Shown here: one piece after another, positions 1 through 8,262 of the stretch
Position numbering within the stretch: the first letter of the stretch is position 1
Layout: every line of letters begins with the position of its first letter
Source: Flavobacterium micromati
GTDB taxonomy: Bacteria; Bacteroidota; Bacteroidia; Flavobacteriales; Flavobacteriaceae
Direction: 5' to 3'
Assembly: GCF_900129585.1 (NCBI RefSeq)
Contig: NZ_FQWF01000001.1
Span: 62,001 to 126,000, forward strand
Length of the DNA stretch: 64,000 bases
Made by a program: the position numbers and the translations under genes
The notes under the pieces: generated by a model
Seen by the model: the letters and a program-made list of their open reading frames with translations, nothing else
Databases searched by the model: none
What the model was told of the DNA's origin: nothing

Positions 1-399
1 TGGATCAATAAATGTGGTTGTAATTCCAAGTCTAGGCAAAGTGACTTTTAGTAAATTATAGGTTCCGCCATATAAACTATTTGAAGCAACGATATGATCT
101 CCGGCTTTCAATAAAACTAGTAAAGCAGTTGAAATTGCTGCAGTTCCAGATGCCGTGACTACAGCTCCTATTCCGCCTTCGAGTGCAGCTAATCGTTGTT
201 CTAGAATGTCATTAGTAGGATTATTTAATCTAGTGTAAATAAATCCAGGCTCAGCTAAGCCAAAAAGATTTGCAGCATGATTAGAATTATTAAATACATA
301 AGAACTCGTTTGATAAATGGGTACAGCTCTAGTTCCTGCATTTTTTGTTACGTCATGTCCTGCGTGTAATGCGTTTGTTTCAAATTTTTGTGTGCTCAT
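1..399 (-). CDS. metY: O-acetylhomoserine sulfhydrylase (PLP enzyme), 3' part cut by window edge
   Basis: Only the first 133 codons are present; the gene runs off the left edge. The N-terminus reads MSTQKFETNALHAGHD, followed by an IYQTSSYVF segment, a YTRLNNPTN segment and an ALEGG...ASGTAA segment. This is the order seen in the Cys/Met-metabolism PLP-dependent family, and the HAGHD opening is typical of O-acetylhomoserine aminocarboxypropyltransferases (MetY/Met17). The family condenses O-acetylhomoserine with sulfide to make homocysteine in the cytoplasm, before methionine. The active-site lysine lies outside the window, so a methionine gamma-lyase cannot be fully excluded. A Met/Cys-rich leader ORF and terminator lie upstream on the same strand, and metK is divergent, which supports a methionine biosynthetic role. 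Confidence 0.85.
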   Translation of the reverse strand, partial: MSTQKFETNALHAGHDVTKNAGTRAVPIYQTSSYVFNNSNHAANLFGLAEPGFIYTRLNNPTNDILEQRLAALEGGIGAVVTASGTAAISTALLVLLKAGDHIVASNSLYGGTYNLLKVTLPRLGITTTFIDP

Positions 400-501
400 A
401 ATTTTAGATTTTAATTTTAATTAGTTTATTGTTGTCAGTTATTTGTTTGTGAAAATTGATTTTTGTTTTAACACATGGCTTCGATCGTAATTTTAGTTCA
501 T

Positions 502-531
502 AAAAAAACCCCTACTTTTAGCAGAGGTTTT
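502..531 (-). terminator. Intrinsic terminator / attenuator in the metY leader
   Basis: On the minus strand a hairpin with arms AAAACC and GGTTTT (inner part CTCTGC / GTAGGG, imperfect) ends in a run of seven T. It lies between the leader ORF stop (556) and the metY start (399), which is unexpected for an ordinary terminator and expected for an attenuator. The 5' arm contains CTCTGC (minus strand, plus positions 521-526), the exact complement of GCAGAG inside the leader ORF (plus positions 571-576). Confidence 0.7.
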
Positions 532-555
532 ACTGAAGTGTTTTAAATTTTAAAA

Positions 556-624
556 CTATTTTACAGCATGCTCTGCGGATGACTCCGACATTATGCAACA
601 CATTTTCATCATGATTGAATTCAT
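556..624 (-). CDS. Met/Cys-rich leader peptide of metY (22 aa)
   Basis: This short ORF starts with ATG at 624 and ends with TAG at 556. Its product begins MNSIMMKMCCIM and ends SSAEHAVK; five of the first 12 residues are Met and two are Cys, and all lie upstream of the GCAGAG stretch that can pair with the terminator 5' arm. Leader peptides rich in the end-product amino acid are the hallmark of ribosome-mediated attenuation. The layout fits: starvation would stall ribosomes on the Met/Cys codons, free GCAGAG to sequester CTCTGC, and let RNA polymerase continue into metY. Translation and stalling are inferred. The ORF is too short for codon statistics, so support rests on composition, position and base-pairing. 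Confidence 0.65.
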   Translation of the reverse strand: MNSIMMKMCCIMSESSAEHAVK

Positions 625-783
625 TTTTAATTTTTAATTGAAACAAATTTGCAAACTATTTTTGAGTTAACCAAATAAAAATCAATTTAATTTACAAAGC
701 CCATCGATTAAGTAGACTATGTTAAAAAATCTTTAATTACATTAAAAAGACAAAAGATTAATTTACAATTCAAAATCGTTTCA

Positions 784-791
784 TACATTTG
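784..791 (+). promoter_or_regulatory. Promoter -7 box for metK and its leader RNA
   Basis: TACATTTG matches the Bacteroidetes -7 consensus TAnnTTTG exactly. The predicted start site, about 5-7 nt further on, falls just before the first strand of the long-range stem at 805-813. The -33 element is weak (TTTA near 762-765). Confidence 0.6.
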
Positions 792-804
792 CACCCGAAT
801 ACAA

Positions 805-935
805 GAGGAAAAATTTGAACTGATTGCAACCTCTTCATAATGAAAACTATTCATTGTGAATACTGAAAATCTTCAGTAGAAAAAATGCTAAAGCAGAAAC
901 TCTCCTTTAGCCCTTTTCAGCAATTATTTTTCCTC
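805..935 (+). ncRNA. Structured 5' leader RNA upstream of metK (family not identified)
   Basis: A 9-bp closing stem pairs GAGGAAAAA (805-813) with TTTTTCCTC (927-935). Inside it are ATTGC (824-828) with GCAAT (920-924), then hairpins: TTCA-TAA-TGAA (834-844), TATTCA-TTG-TGAATA (849-862 region), TACTGAA-AATC-TTCAGTA (861-878), and a 7-bp stem GCTAAAG/CTTTAGC around 887-911 with an 11-nt loop. Together these make a compact multi-branched fold starting almost at the predicted transcription start. Position before S-adenosylmethionine synthetase suggests a metabolite-sensing leader, but I do not recognise the conserved core of SAM-I or SAM-II. A stand-alone small RNA (for example a 6S-like or Flavo-1-like RNA) is an alternative. 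Pairings were read by eye. Confidence 0.5.
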
Positions 936-961
936 GTTTAATTTTAAAAATAATATTTATT

Positions 962-2212
962 ATGGCTTATTTATTTACGTCAGAATCTGTTAGTGAGGGA
1001 CACCCAGACAAAATTGCAGATCAAATTTCAGATGCATTAATTGATAACTTTTTAGCATTTGATGCTAATTCCAAAGTAGCTTGTGAAACATTAGTAACTA
1101 CTGGTCAAGTAATTTTAGCCGGTGAAGTAAAATCAAATACGTACTTAGATGTACAACATATTGCTCGTGAAGTCATCAGAAAAATTGGTTACACGAAAAG
1201 CGAATACATGTTTGAAGCTAATTCATGCGGCATACTTTCGGCAATACACGAACAGTCTGCCGATATTAATCAAGGTGTAGACAGAGCTAATCCTGAAGAG
1301 CAAGGCGCTGGTGATCAAGGAATGATGTTTGGTTACGCAACAAATGAAACCGAAAATTACATGCCATTGGCGCTTGATTTATCGCATAAATTATTACAGG
1401 AATTAGCTGTTTTAAGACGTGAGAATAATGAAATCACCTATTTACGTCCAGATGCAAAATCTCAGGTAACTTTAGAATACAGTGATGACAATAAACCAAC
1501 ACGTATTGATGCAATTGTAATTTCGACTCAACACGATGATTTTGATGAAGAAGCTATAATGCTAGCAAAAATTAAAAAAGATCTTGTTGAAATTTTGATA
1601 CCTCGAATAATCGCAAAAAATCCTGCACATGCTCATTTATTTAATGATGCTATTCAATATCATATAAATCCAACTGGGAAATTTGTAATTGGTGGACCAC
1701 ACGGAGATACTGGACTTACAGGAAGAAAAATTATTGTAGATACGTATGGAGGAAAAGGAGCTCACGGTGGTGGTGCTTTCTCTGGAAAAGATCCAAGTAA
1801 AGTAGATAGAAGTGCAGCTTATGCGACACGTCATATCGCTAAAAATCTAGTTGCAGCTGGTGTTGCCGATGAGATTTTAGTTCAGGTTTCGTATGCTATT
1901 GGCGTAGCAAAACCGATGGGTATTTTTATAGATACGTATGGAACATCAAAAGTTAACTTAACTAATGGAGAAATTGCGAAGAAAGTAGAAGCTATTTTTG
2001 ATATGCGTCCTTACTTTATAGAGCAACGTTTGAAATTAAGAAATCCAATTTATAGCGAAACTGCGGCTTACGGCCACATGGGTCGTACGCCAGAAACAGT
2101 TACAAAAACATTTACCGCTCCAGGTGGATTAACTAAAACAGTTACAGTAGATTTATTTACGTGGGAGAAACTCGATTTTGTAGATCAAGTTAAAACCGCT
2201 TTTGGATTGTAA
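962..2212 (+). CDS. metK: S-adenosylmethionine synthetase
   Basis: This 416-residue cytoplasmic enzyme makes S-adenosylmethionine from methionine and ATP. It opens with the family signature [20 protein letters not shown]. It has the GAGDQG hexapeptide near residue 117 and the [19 protein letters not shown] block near residue 270, with the lysine and aspartates that bind phosphate, magnesium and potassium. Length is slightly above the bacterial norm (about 385-400) owing to an insertion around residues 150-200. ATG 962 is the first in-frame start before the signature. A strong hairpin terminator follows directly, so metK appears monocistronic, preceded by its structured leader and divergent from the metY unit. 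Confidence 0.97.
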   Translation: MAYLFTSESVSEGHPDKIADQISDALIDNFLAFDANSKVACETLVTTGQVILAGEVKSNTYLDVQHIAREVIRKIGYTKSEYMFEANSCGILSAIHEQSADINQGVDRANPEEQGAGDQGMMFGYATNETENYMPLALDLSHKLLQELAVLRRENNEITYLRPDAKSQVTLEYSDDNKPTRIDAIVISTQHDDFDEEAIMLAKIKKDLVEILIPRIIAKNPAHAHLFNDAIQYHINPTGKFVIGGPHGDTGLTGRKIIVDTYGGKGAHGGGAFSGKDPSKVDRSAAYATRHIAKNLVAAGVADEILVQVSYAIGVAKPMGIFIDTYGTSKVNLTNGEIAKKVEAIFDMRPYFIEQRLKLRNPIYSETAAYGHMGRTPETVTKTFTAPGGLTKTVTVDLFTWEKLDFVDQVKTAFGL

Positions 2213-2231
2213 TTCAATAGATACTTAAATT

Positions 2232-2269
2232 AAAAAAGGGGATTTTGTTAAAACAAAATCCCCTTTTTT
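2232..2269. terminator. Bidirectional intrinsic terminator after metK
   Basis: A perfect stem, AAAAAAGGGGATTTTG with its complement, encloses a short A/T loop and is flanked by A- and T-runs. It sits between the convergent ends of metK and the outer-membrane protein gene at 2275, so it can serve both. Confidence 0.9.
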
Positions 2270-2274
2270 AATTT

Positions 2275-5025
2275 CTAAATATTATACTTTAAAATAAAAG
2301 TAACAAACCTTGGCAAAATAACGTTTTCACTCGCGTTGTAACCATTTACATTAAAAGTATTATTTAATCTTGATCTTGTATTGAGTAGATTATTTGCTTG
2401 AATTCGATATTCAAACTTGGTGTCTTTTTTTATGTAGTTTAAGCTAGCGGTCATGATTTTGAAATCATTGGCTACACTAGTAGTTTCATTTTTAAATCGG
2501 TTAAAAGAATAATCCCAGTTGATATTTAAACCATTTAAGAAATAGTAATTCAATTTTACAGTTGGCGATTGTGTGGTGAAAAGCGTTGCTGCTTGCTCTG
2601 AAAAATTAATTCGGTAACCTAAATCTATGTTAGGATATTTTTTAAATTGCGTTGCTAGCGCCAGGTTGTATCCATGATTTACGTTTTCAATACCTTGTAT
2701 AAATTCTTGAGTATTACCATTAATTAACCTTCTGTTTAAAACGAAATTTTTATTCCAACTTGCAGTAATTCCGCCCGTTACTTTGTAATACTTCTTAAAA
2801 CTTTTGGAGTAAAATAGATTTCCGTTTAAAGTTTCATTTTCTGCATCTAAATTTAATCGGTCTGAAGTCGAGTAAATGCTTTGGAATAAAATACCATTAA
2901 CAACCGGATTTTTAGTAGTTGTGTAAGCGATGTTACCAAATATCGTTGTGAAATTGTATAGATTATATTTAGAATAAACTAATCTATGGGTAGTGATTAA
3001 CGAATTTTCTAATTGTGAATTACCTCTGGCAATACTATTAAAATTAGTAAATATGTAACCTTCTACTAATGAATTGACATCGTTAAAACCATTTTTTACA
3101 TCAAAATTATATGTTAGATTCTCTGATTTTTTCAAATCCCATCGAGCAAACATATCAGGTAAAAACCGACTGAAATTTAATTGAAAAGGTGTGCTAAATT
3201 GTGTGTTGTCAGTATTGTATTGATGAACCGAAAATCCAGGATTGAAGGTAAACTTACCCACAATAAACTTGTAATGAAGTCCTAAAAAAACATCATTAAA
3301 ATTATATCGTACATCGTTATTGTACGCATCCTCTTCAATTGGATTTACAGTATTGTCTTGTAGGATTTGTAAAATACTAGAATTATAACTTTGAAAAGCA
3401 TTTGTATTTCCTAGAGTCACATTAAATATACTTTTATTAGAAACTTGATAGTAATAATCAATTTTAACATCAATTTTATTAGTTTTTACAAATCTGGATT
3501 GTTGTATGTTTAATGCGTTTTCATTAACAAAAATATTAGAGGGATCATCTGGATTTGATGACGTGCTATTTTGATATGGATTAATTGCAAGTTGGGGATT
3601 ATAAAATGGATCTTCGTCCTCATATTGATGTTGCATTTCTACAACCCAAGTACTCTTTGGGTTTTGAGTGTAAAATAAATTTAAACTTTGGTTAAATGCT
3701 ACTGGATCTTGCTTTTGGAATGAAATAATAGAATTGGAACTATTAAAAACAACTCCATTGTTTATCGAATTAAAATTTGTCTGGCTATTATCGATTTCTT
3801 CTTGACCATTTTTCCTAAAAAACACATCGTAATCAAGCTGGAAATTATCATTTGCCTTATACTTTGACCCAAGTTTTGAAATGAAAGCATTATTCCTAGA
3901 GTCGGTTCTATTATCTCTGTTTTCAAGAGTTGCGATTTCGGTTGTATTGGGTTGAAAAATAGCTCTTTCAGAATTAGTGATGGTCCGATTAAAAGTAGAT
4001 GAATATGCGGCAAATCCAGTTACGTTCCATTTCTTTGAAAAAGATTGATTTATGTTTAAAGTTCCAAATTTATCACTTGCCTTTGCCACATTATCGACCC
4101 CAGAAAGACCAAAGAAATTTCGATTAAGCGTTAATGTAGTTCCGCTTCTACCAATTGTGTTTCTGGCACCACCTGTGATCCTGAAAAAATCTGCAGAGGT
4201 CAATGAAACTTCTCCAATATTATTAAAGTTTACGATAGAATTTATGCTTGTTTTGGGCGAATAATAAAACATTTTAGGATTGATAATATACCCTTTGTCA
4301 TTAGCTAAACCACCACTCACATCCCCAAACCAAAACTTATCTTTTCCCTTTTTAAGTTTTATATTTAGAGCAATATCATCATTATTATTTTCAAGACCTT
4401 TCATTTGTGAAACCTCATTGAAATTACGCAAAACTTGAATTTTGTCTACAGCATCAGAAGGAATGTTTTTAGAACCTAATTTCGTATCGCCTTCCATAAA
4501 TGGTTTACCATTTACAAATAACTTAGCCACTTTTTTACCCTCCACCTGAATTTGCCCATCTGGCATGACTTCAAAGCCAGGAAGTTTCTTAAAAACATCT
4601 TCTAGTTTTCGTTCTTCTCCCGTTTTAAAGGAATCTGCATTATAAATAATTGTATCGCCTTTGATAGAAACTGGCATTTCACGTACAATTTCAACACCGT
4701 CTAATTCAATCCCGCCAGCATCCATTATGATATTCTGAATTATGTTTTCCGCTTGTGTAATTACTGCAACTTCTTTATTTTGCATGCCAATGTAACTTAA
4801 CTTGATCACATAAGCCGTTTTAGCTTTTAAATTCAAAACAAACTTGCCTTTATCAGTAGTTATTGCGTAAGCATCCATGGCTTTAGTAGCTTGATTAACC
4901 GCCATCACATTAGCCATTTCCAGTGGCATTTTTTCATTATCTAAAATCAAACCTTCAAAACGAATGTTTTGTGAATAAGAAACGGACACTAAAAATAGCA
5001 TCACAAAAAGCAAGAAATTCTTCAT
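2275..5025 (-). CDS. Outer-membrane beta-barrel family protein with N-terminal carboxypeptidase-like regulatory domain
   Basis: This 916-residue protein has a signal peptide ending near VSYSQ. A carboxypeptidase D regulatory-like domain follows (about residues 22-105; FEGLILDNEKMPLEMANV), then a plug-like segment (about 115-230) and a long region of alternating aromatic and polar strands ending in a C-terminal aromatic motif (FVTFILKYNI). This is the architecture of the outer-membrane protein beta-barrel family (PF14905-like), relatives of TonB-dependent receptors common in Bacteroidetes. I see no clear TonB box. Substrate is unknown. A GLPGLI protein gene lies 39 nt upstream on the same strand, so the two form a transcription unit. 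This pairing recurs in Flavobacteriia and suggests a joint, still undefined, envelope function. Confidence 0.85.
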   Translation of the reverse strand: MKNFLLFVMLFLVSVSYSQNIRFEGLILDNEKMPLEMANVMAVNQATKAMDAYAITTDKGKFVLNLKAKTAYVIKLSYIGMQNKEVAVITQAENIIQNIIMDAGGIELDGVEIVREMPVSIKGDTIIYNADSFKTGEERKLEDVFKKLPGFEVMPDGQIQVEGKKVAKLFVNGKPFMEGDTKLGSKNIPSDAVDKIQVLRNFNEVSQMKGLENNNDDIALNIKLKKGKDKFWFGDVSGGLANDKGYIINPKMFYYSPKTSINSIVNFNNIGEVSLTSADFFRITGGARNTIGRSGTTLTLNRNFFGLSGVDNVAKASDKFGTLNINQSFSKKWNVTGFAAYSSTFNRTITNSERAIFQPNTTEIATLENRDNRTDSRNNAFISKLGSKYKANDNFQLDYDVFFRKNGQEEIDNSQTNFNSINNGVVFNSSNSIISFQKQDPVAFNQSLNLFYTQNPKSTWVVEMQHQYEDEDPFYNPQLAINPYQNSTSSNPDDPSNIFVNENALNIQQSRFVKTNKIDVKIDYYYQVSNKSIFNVTLGNTNAFQSYNSSILQILQDNTVNPIEEDAYNNDVRYNFNDVFLGLHYKFIVGKFTFNPGFSVHQYNTDNTQFSTPFQLNFSRFLPDMFARWDLKKSENLTYNFDVKNGFNDVNSLVEGYIFTNFNSIARGNSQLENSLITTHRLVYSKYNLYNFTTIFGNIAYTTTKNPVVNGILFQSIYSTSDRLNLDAENETLNGNLFYSKSFKKYYKVTGGITASWNKNFVLNRRLINGNTQEFIQGIENVNHGYNLALATQFKKYPNIDLGYRINFSEQAATLFTTQSPTVKLNYYFLNGLNINWDYSFNRFKNETTSVANDFKIMTASLNYIKKDTKFEYRIQANNLLNTRSRLNNTFNVNGYNASENVILPRFVTFILKYNI

Positions 5026-5064
5026 TTAATAAAATATTTATTTAAAAATTGTTGAGAATTAGTT

Positions 5065-5988
5065 TTAACCTCCAAATCTCATTGGCATTCCACCAGTTGC
5101 TCCACGACCTTGATTCATTTCTCTAAAATCCTTCATCTTTTTGATCACGGTTTCATCGTAGTCTTTTTGAGAAATCACTTTCCCTTTAGTTGAAGCCTTA
5201 ATTTCTACTTTATCTTTAGAATTTAAAACTACTTTAGAGCATAAAGTAATAGTTTTACCATCATTCACTTCTAATATTAAACCTGGCAGTCCCCAATAAC
5301 TTTCTGGCCCTTGATTTACTGGGATTTCTGGCGTGTACCAAGCCGTAATCGTAATTTCTTTTGGTAATTCAATCGCATCCATGAAATTCGTTTTCTTTTC
5401 TTCTGTAGGTTTGGTAGGTTCTTTTTTACCCAATTCTTTTTTATCTTCTTCCTTTTTCGACTCTTCTTTTTTAGGTCGGAAGTTTCTAAAGTCACTGGTG
5501 CTTGGCGCTTTGACAGCAGTGGCTTTGTAACAAGTATAACCACCAATTATTCTAGTTTCCGACTCTAATTTCCAATTTAAATTTGTCAACGAGTCTTTTA
5601 CTAAAAATTCTTTACCCATAAATTCTTTATCTACCGTATAAGATTTCTCTTTAACGTTTTTATATAAAGTTCCGCCGCCGCCAGTCATAGAACTCATCAT
5701 TCTCATGCCAGCACTTGCTTGTGCAGAGGCCTCTAATTTCTCTTCTTCTTTGTAAATTGATGACGATTTATTGAAATTAAGAATGAATGTTTTTTCAAAC
5801 ATTTTTTTCATTCTTTCTTCAATCATTTTTTGTATGTCAGGAGTCATGTTTTTATTTCCTTCCATTTGAGTTTTAAAATCAGCGGTGCTCGTTTTAGACT
5901 CATATACTGCAATTCCTTGAAATTCTTGAGCTCGAAGCCCCACATACGAGGCTATGGCTAATACTAAAGTGAAAATAAGTTTATACAT
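5065..5988 (-). CDS. GLPGLI family secreted protein
   Basis: This 307-residue exported protein has a signal peptide ending around GLRAQ. It carries the namesake motif as YWGLPGLILEVNDG near residues 233-246. The family (TIGR01200) is restricted to Bacteroidetes and has no established biochemical role; members usually sit beside outer-membrane barrel genes, as here. Between roughly residues 172 and 205 there is a Lys/Glu-rich low-complexity insertion (repeated KKEE, KKEP, KPTEEKK) separating the N-terminal part from the GLPGLI part. A Met/Gly-rich patch (ASAGMRMMSSMTGGGG) lies near residue 90 and a Gly/Met/Arg-rich tail at the end. A periplasmic or outer-membrane-associated location is inferred from the signal peptide. 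Confidence 0.88.
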   Translation of the reverse strand: MYKLIFTLVLAIASYVGLRAQEFQGIAVYESKTSTADFKTQMEGNKNMTPDIQKMIEERMKKMFEKTFILNFNKSSSIYKEEEKLEASAQASAGMRMMSSMTGGGGTLYKNVKEKSYTVDKEFMGKEFLVKDSLTNLNWKLESETRIIGGYTCYKATAVKAPSTSDFRNFRPKKEESKKEEDKKELGKKEPTKPTEEKKTNFMDAIELPKEITITAWYTPEIPVNQGPESYWGLPGLILEVNDGKTITLCSKVVLNSKDKVEIKASTKGKVISQKDYDETVIKKMKDFREMNQGRGATGGMPMRFGG

Positions 5989-6100
5989 AGTTTTTGATTT
6001 ATCAAATTAGAGTAAACTATTCTATTTTTGTTACAAGTTTTCTGTTAAATAAGGGTAAGACTAACAATTTTATAAATGGTTTAGTTGTAATTTCGCTTTC

Positions 6101-6892
6101 ATGAAAAATGTAATATGTTTGTTATTTATTTTATCAGTCTCTGTTGTTTCAAGTCAGAACCAGAAAATAAATCCTACCAAAATAAGTACCATTCAATTTA
6201 ATGGTGATGAGTTCTTAGGATACGATCCTTTTGGTTATCATTATTCGATACAAAACAATGTGTTTTCAAAAATTAACAGCAATGAGAATTTTGAATATAA
6301 AAATGTTGCGTTGGGTAGAATTACTAAAGTAGATCTTCAAAATCCTTTGAAAATTGTGCTGTTTTATGAAAATTTCAATACAATTGTCACTTTAGATAAT
6401 CAATTAAATGAAAGTCAAAAAATCAATTTTTCAGATAGTGCGATTCCTATAGTTGCAACAGCAATTGGCATTGCGTCCCAAAACCGACTGTGGATTTCTA
6501 ACAGTATGAATCAACAACTAGGACTTTATGATTATTTAAATAACCATTACAAAACTATTTCAGTTCCTTTTATCGAACCAAGTAAAATTTACGCATCTAA
6601 TTTTAATTATTTTTATTGGATTGACACTAAAAATAATTTCTACAATTGTGATCTTTTTGGAAAAGTAACCTTCAAGGGATTAATTCCTGATTTTGATAGT
6701 ATTTCGATTGTTAATGAAAGCAAATATATTTATGCTAAAAATTCGATTTTGACTTTAAAAGATTTAGAAAAAGATAAAAACTACGTAATAGAAATTTCAG
6801 AAAAATCGTTTAAAAATTTTTACTACAGAGACCAAATTTTATCTATTTTTACCAACGAAGGAATTACCAATTATAAAATCACAATACCATAA
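6101..6892 (+). CDS. Secreted protein of unknown function, possible beta-propeller
   Basis: This 263-residue product has a signal peptide (MKNVICLLFILSVSVVSSQ). The mature part is beta-rich with repeated aromatic and Asn/Asp-rich segments (NRLWISNSMNQQLGLYDYLN, NYFYWIDTKNNFYNCDLFGK) that resemble blades of a WD40- or NHL-like propeller. No catalytic motif is recognised. The stop codon overlaps the start of the deoxynucleoside kinase gene by one base (TAATG), so the two are co-transcribed and probably translationally coupled. That fits a conserved gene order rather than a shared pathway, because this protein is exported and the kinase is cytoplasmic. A -7-like TAATTTCG at 6088-6095 lies only six bases before the ATG. 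Confidence 0.7.
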   Translation: MKNVICLLFILSVSVVSSQNQKINPTKISTIQFNGDEFLGYDPFGYHYSIQNNVFSKINSNENFEYKNVALGRITKVDLQNPLKIVLFYENFNTIVTLDNQLNESQKINFSDSAIPIVATAIGIASQNRLWISNSMNQQLGLYDYLNNHYKTISVPFIEPSKIYASNFNYFYWIDTKNNFYNCDLFGKVTFKGLIPDFDSISIVNESKYIYAKNSILTLKDLEKDKNYVIEISEKSFKNFYYRDQILSIFTNEGITNYKITIP

Positions 6893-7506
6893 TGCACATA
6901 GCAATAGCAGGAAATATCGGTTCTGGAAAAACTACTTTGACTCGTTTACTAGCGAAACAATTTAGATGGGAGCCGCATTATGAAGACGTCGTTGACAATC
7001 CATACTTAGATGATTTTTACCATCAAATGGAGCGATGGTCGTTTAATTTACAAATTTACTTCTTGAACAGTCGTTTTCGTCAAGTCATGCAAATTCGCGA
7101 AAGCGGTAAAAAAATCATACAAGACCGAACCATTTATGAAGATGCTCATATTTTTGCGCCTAATCTTTATGCGATGGGTTTGATGACCAATCGAGATTTT
7201 CAGAATTATTCATCGCTTTTTGAATTAATGGAATCTACGGTAAAAGCCCCTGATTTATTAATTTATTTGAGAAGTTCAATTCCAAATCTCGTGGGACAAA
7301 TCCATAAAAGAGGACGCGAGTATGAAAACTCAATTTCTATTGATTATTTAAGTCGCTTAAACGAGCGTTACGAAGGATGGATCGAAACGTATGATAAGGG
7401 TAAATTAATGATAATTGATGTGGACAACATCAACTTTGTAGATAACCCTGAAGATTTAGGAATCATTTTCAATAGAATTGACGCTGAATTAAACGGGTTG
7501 TTTTAA
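6892..7506 (+). CDS. Deoxynucleoside kinase
   Basis: This 204-residue cytoplasmic enzyme phosphorylates deoxynucleosides in the salvage pathway. The P-loop is GNIGSGKTT at residues 7-15. The ERWSFNLQIYFLNSRF segment near residue 48, the EDRTIYED-like segment near 80 (QDRTIYEDAHIF) and the lid-type RGREYE segment near residue 140 all match the deoxyadenosine/deoxycytidine kinase (dNK) family. Length is typical. Whether it prefers dA, dC or dG cannot be read from sequence alone. Its start overlaps the preceding stop codon by one nucleotide, and a strong terminator follows 40 nt after the stop. Confidence 0.9.
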   Translation: MHIAIAGNIGSGKTTLTRLLAKQFRWEPHYEDVVDNPYLDDFYHQMERWSFNLQIYFLNSRFRQVMQIRESGKKIIQDRTIYEDAHIFAPNLYAMGLMTNRDFQNYSSLFELMESTVKAPDLLIYLRSSIPNLVGQIHKRGREYENSISIDYLSRLNERYEGWIETYDKGKLMIIDVDNINFVDNPEDLGIIFNRIDAELNGLF

Positions 7507-7547
7507 ACACAGATTTACACAGAGATAAAGCAGTCCGTAAAAATAAA

Positions 7548-7591
7548 AAATATGCCTCAAAAAGCTAGACACTATTTGAGGCATTTTTTTT
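7548..7591 (+). terminator. Intrinsic terminator after the deoxynucleoside kinase gene
   Basis: TGCCTCAAA (7553-7561) pairs with TTTGAGGCA (7575-7583), followed by eight T. The stem start TGCCTC is shared with the terminator at 8374-8409 on the other side of the repeat array. Confidence 0.88.
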
Positions 7592-7682
7592 CTTATCGAT
7601 ATGATTGTCATACAAGTTTTCAGAACTTCAAACGTATTTGAATAATCATAATTAGATCTTCAAACTTACAAAGATTTAAATT

Positions 7683-8258
7683 GCATTTCCTCTCGTGCTA
7701 TTTGTCACGCCGGAAGCGTCTCATAAATCTTGCTCTATTAAAAAGATTTAAAATGCATTTTCTCTCGTGCTATTTGTCACGCTGGAAGCGTCTCATTAAT
7801 GTTACTCTATTAAAAAGATTTAAAATGCATTTCCTCTCGTGCTATTTGTCACGCTGGAAGCGTCTCAGTCATGTCGCTCAATTATAATGATTTAAATTGC
7901 ATTTCCTCTCGTGCTATTTGTCACGCTGGAAGCGTCTCATTAATGTCACTCAATTATAATGATTTAAAATGTATTTTCTCTCGTGCTATTTTTCACGCTA
8001 GAAGCATCTCATTGATGTTACTCTATTAAAAAAATTTAAATTGCATTTCCTCTCGTGCTATTTGTCACTCTGGAAGCGTCTCAGTCATGTCGCTATATTA
8101 CAAAGATTTAAAATGCATTTCCTCTCGTGCTTTTTGTCACTCTAGAAGCGTCTCAGTTATGTTGCTCTATTAAAAAGATTTAAATTGTATTTCCTCTAGT
8201 GCTATTTGTCACGCTGGAAGCGTCTCAGTCATGTCGCTCTATTAAAAAGATTTAAATT
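7683..8258. repeat. Tandem array of eight 72-bp direct repeats
   Basis: Eight units begin at 7683, 7755, 7827, 7899, 7971, 8043, 8115 and 8187, each exactly 72 bp, so the array is 576 bp with no length variation. A unit reads roughly GCATTTCCTCTCGTGCTATT, then TGTCACGCTGGAAGCGTCTC, then a variable AxTxATGT part and an A/T-rich end (CTATTAAAAAGATTTAAA). Units 2, 3, 4 and 8 contain the perfect inverted repeat ACGCT-GGA-AGCGT; units 1, 5, 6 and 7 carry substitutions that weaken it. The period is divisible by three, so part of the array (7681-7887) reads open, but stops in units 4, 7 and 8 break the frame. I do not regard it as a protein gene. There are no unique spacers, so it is not a CRISPR. 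Confidence 0.95.
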
Positions 8259-8262
8259 GTAT

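Noticed and set aside
805..935. SAM-I (S-box) or SAM-II riboswitch
   Set aside because: I could not find the conserved internal loops and kink-turn sequences of SAM-I or the SAM-II pseudoknot core by eye. Left as unassigned RNA.
840..941. Short uORFs in the metK leader (8 and 18 codons from ATGs at about 840 and 885)
   Set aside because: Neither is rich in Met or Cys, and both lie inside stems of the proposed fold. The structured RNA explains the region better.
7681..7887. Open frame of 68 codons inside the repeat array (MHFLSCYLSRRKR-type)
   Set aside because: It exists only because the period is a multiple of three. The frame is closed by stops in units 4, 7 and 8, and there is no promoter or homologue pattern.
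7683..8258. CRISPR array
   Set aside because: The whole 72-bp unit repeats with no unique spacers, and no cas genes are nearby.
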